NCBI GenBank assembly: GCA_002724415.1
Contig: PBOU01000188.1
Location: forward strand, 1 to 45,125
Length of the DNA: 45,125 nucleotides
Direction: 5' to 3'
DNA from: Planctomycetaceae bacterium
GTDB taxonomy: Bacteria > Planctomycetota > Planctomycetia > Planctomycetales > Planctomycetaceae
Shown piece after piece: positions 43,606 to 45,125 of the stretch. The position numbers were made by a program, and so were the translations under genes. Numbering within the stretch: the first letter of the stretch is position 1; every line of letters starts with the position of its first letter. The notes beneath the pieces are model-generated. The model was not told where the DNA came from. It did no database searches and saw nothing but the letters and a program-made list of their open reading frames with translations.

Positions 43606-45125
43606 ATGCGGCTGACACTCAGAACCCTGCTGGCCTACCTGGACGATATTCTCGAACCCGAGCAGGCTCGGGAAATCGGAAAAAAAGCGACGGAGAGTCC
43701 ATCGGCGTCGACATTGATCGGGCGGATCCGAGAGGTGACTCGGCGGCGGCGTCTGACCGCACCGGAGTTGATCGGCCCGGCCATGGGCTTGGAACCCAAC
43801 GTGGTGGCCGAATACCTGGACAACACCTTGCCGATCGACGGCGTGAATGATGTGGAGCAGGTGTGCCTGGAATCCGATGTGCACCTGGCGGAGATGGCCG
43901 CCTGTCACCAGGTTCTGACACTGGTGCTGGGTGAACCGGTGACGGTGGTGCCCGAGAGTCGTGAACGGATGTATGCGTTGGGGGCCAGCCGTGTCGAGGA
44001 CGTGCTGGGGGCCGTCGAGCCGGATTCCGACGAGGTGGCTGCGGTCGAATCTCTGGACAACCAGGGGGATGGCAGTGCGGGAGTCCCGAGCGAAGAAGAA
44101 CAGGCGGTGGCCGACGCGGTTCGCCAGATCGCGACTCCTCCCTCCGCGTGGAAACGTGGCCTGCCCTATATCGTGGTTTCGGTGGTCGTTCTGGCCTGGC
44201 TCTCCTTGTTGGTGTTCGAAGGCCAGGTTCGAGTGTTGGACTGGCAGGCGGTGTCTGGTACCGAGAGTGAAACTCCGGCGGCGGTGGTGGACCTGGAGGA
44301 TGGGGCGGGTGTGATTGACACCTCGCCGGATACAGCCTTGCCGGTGGCGGTTGAGTCGCCCGCAACAGATGCTCCCGGCCCCCAGGCGGCCGCGGTGGCC
44401 CCGGTCACCAGGTCGGACGAACCGGGAAACAGCCCGGATACGGGCCCGGATGTGAGCAAGCCCCCGGCTGTTTCGAGCAAGCCCGAGCCGCCGGTCGTCG
44501 AGCCTTCCAAACCGGTGGTTCCCGTCCCGGCGCCTCCCTTGCCACCGGTCCAGTACGCTTCGGCCCACGGAGTCTTATTGAGACAGGATGTCGACAGCGG
44601 TGGTTGGATGGTGTTGCCCCGGGGCGGACAGGTCCGTTCGGGTGAACGATTGGCATCGCCGGATCCATTCGTGGCGGATCTGAAGATCGAGAACCTGTCC
44701 GTGCGGATGAGTCTCCAGGGGAGTTCCGTCGTGTCGCTGGCCGGGGCGTCTGATGCCGTGTGCGCGGTGGCGATCGAGCGTGGTCGTGTCGTGTTCCATT
44801 CGGGGCCACCGACGGCGGGTGTCTCCGGGCCGGTCGTGGTTCGCCTGGCAATTGGAAAACGCAGCTGGCGGTTGGAATTGTCAGAACCCGACACGATGTG
44901 CGGGATCAAGGTCCACCCGAGATTCCCACAATCCTTCGAACAGGACTTCGAGGGGGACTGGTACCTGGGAGATCTCACGGTCGCCAGCGGAGCGGTCCGG
45001 TTGGAGTCGGAGTCATCCGATGCAGTGTTGTCGTTGGTCAAAGGTGACTGGTTGTCCCTGGCACCCTCGGATGTTGATGACGAGGGACCGAAGCCGTTGG
45101 CGGTTCTTCCCGGTTGGCTGGTCCC
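43606..45125 (+). CDS. Planctomycete membrane protein with anti-sigma-like N-terminus, 3' truncated by window
   Basis: The frame from ATG 43606 stays open to the end of the window (at least 506 residues). ATG 43597 is also in frame, but GAGGA at 43591-43595 is spaced better for 43606. The first ~110 residues are helical (LRTLLAYLDDILEPEQ, then VVAEYLDNTLPIDGVNDVEQ) and resemble the repeated leader of many planctomycete proteins; YLDDxLEP-type sequence recalls anti-sigma zinc-finger domains, but the zinc ligands are not clear. One membrane segment lies at ~185-206 (GLPYIVVSVVVLAWLSLLVF), then a Pro/Ser/Val-rich linker and a beta-rich, probably periplasmic domain. No function is known. It is divergent from the ThuA-like gene with a 199-bp spacer. 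Confidence 0.8.
   Translation, partial: MRLTLRTLLAYLDDILEPEQAREIGKKATESPSASTLIGRIREVTRRRRLTAPELIGPAMGLEPNVVAEYLDNTLPIDGVNDVEQVCLESDVHLAEMAACHQVLTLVLGEPVTVVPESRERMYALGASRVEDVLGAVEPDSDEVAAVESLDNQGDGSAGVPSEEEQAVADAVRQIATPPSAWKRGLPYIVVSVVVLAWLSLLVFEGQVRVLDWQAVSGTESETPAAVVDLEDGAGVIDTSPDTALPVAVESPATDAPGPQAAAVAPVTRSDEPGNSPDTGPDVSKPPAVSSKPEPPVVEPSKPVVPVPAPPLPPVQYASAHGVLLRQDVDSGGWMVLPRGGQVRSGERLASPDPFVADLKIENLSVRMSLQGSSVVSLAGASDAVCAVAIERGRVVFHSGPPTAGVSGPVVVRLAIGKRSWRLELSEPDTMCGIKVHPRFPQSFEQDFEGDWYLGDLTVASGAVRLESESSDAVLSLVKGDWLSLAPSDVDDEGPKPLAVLPGWLV

Overview
The window is a gene-dense, GC-rich chromosomal segment whose gene families point to a planctomycete. Markers include a large cytochrome protein of the Pirellula/Verrucomicrobium (PVC) type, a DUF1559 protein fused to planctomycete lipocalin-like domains, a fused thioredoxin/heme c/copper-monooxygenase protein, Gly/Met-rich linkers and many secreted proteins with signal peptides. 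All assignments come from reading the sequence and recalling families; no search was run. I saw no rRNA, tRNA, CRISPR array, insertion sequence or prophage.

Layout. (1) 1-9644 is an envelope and redox region: the C-terminus of a secretin, a Trx/heme/Cu fusion protein, a DsbD-type thiol:disulfide interchange protein on the minus strand, a mono-heme secreted protein and a PVC-type heme protein. The DsbD gene is normally split by a UGA. That UGA falls on the first Cys of the C-x-x-C thioredoxin motif and is followed by a hairpin with a GGUC apical loop, so I read it as a selenocysteine codon. (2) 9719-18264 holds a compact type VII-like secretion cassette: two small proteins sharing W-x-D-x5-F, a coiled-coil protein between them and a 1338-residue membrane FtsK/EssC-like ATPase. 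A zinc-ribbon/DUF1559/TIGR03067-like membrane protein follows. (3) 18265-27580 is mostly housekeeping: M81 peptidase, PlsC and CdsA on the minus strand, then exported isoaspartate methyltransferase, YgfZ, malate dehydrogenase and BioA on the plus strand, and an unknown membrane protein on the minus strand. (4) 27758-34531 is a Tol/Exb-like operon: two TPR proteins, ExbB and two ExbD proteins. (5) 34547-45125 holds XerD, UvrD/PcrA, an unknown 740-residue secreted protein preceded by a perfect 14-bp inverted repeat, an aldo/keto reductase, a 3-hydroxyacyl-CoA dehydrogenase, a ThuA-like gene interrupted by UGA, and the start of a membrane protein with an anti-sigma-like N-terminus.

The strongest leads are the predicted selenocysteine DsbD and the WXG100/FtsK cassette in a presumably diderm bacterium. 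The second UGA-interrupted gene (ThuA-like) deserves comparison with the first, but it lacks a convincing SECIS and may simply be a nonsense mutation.
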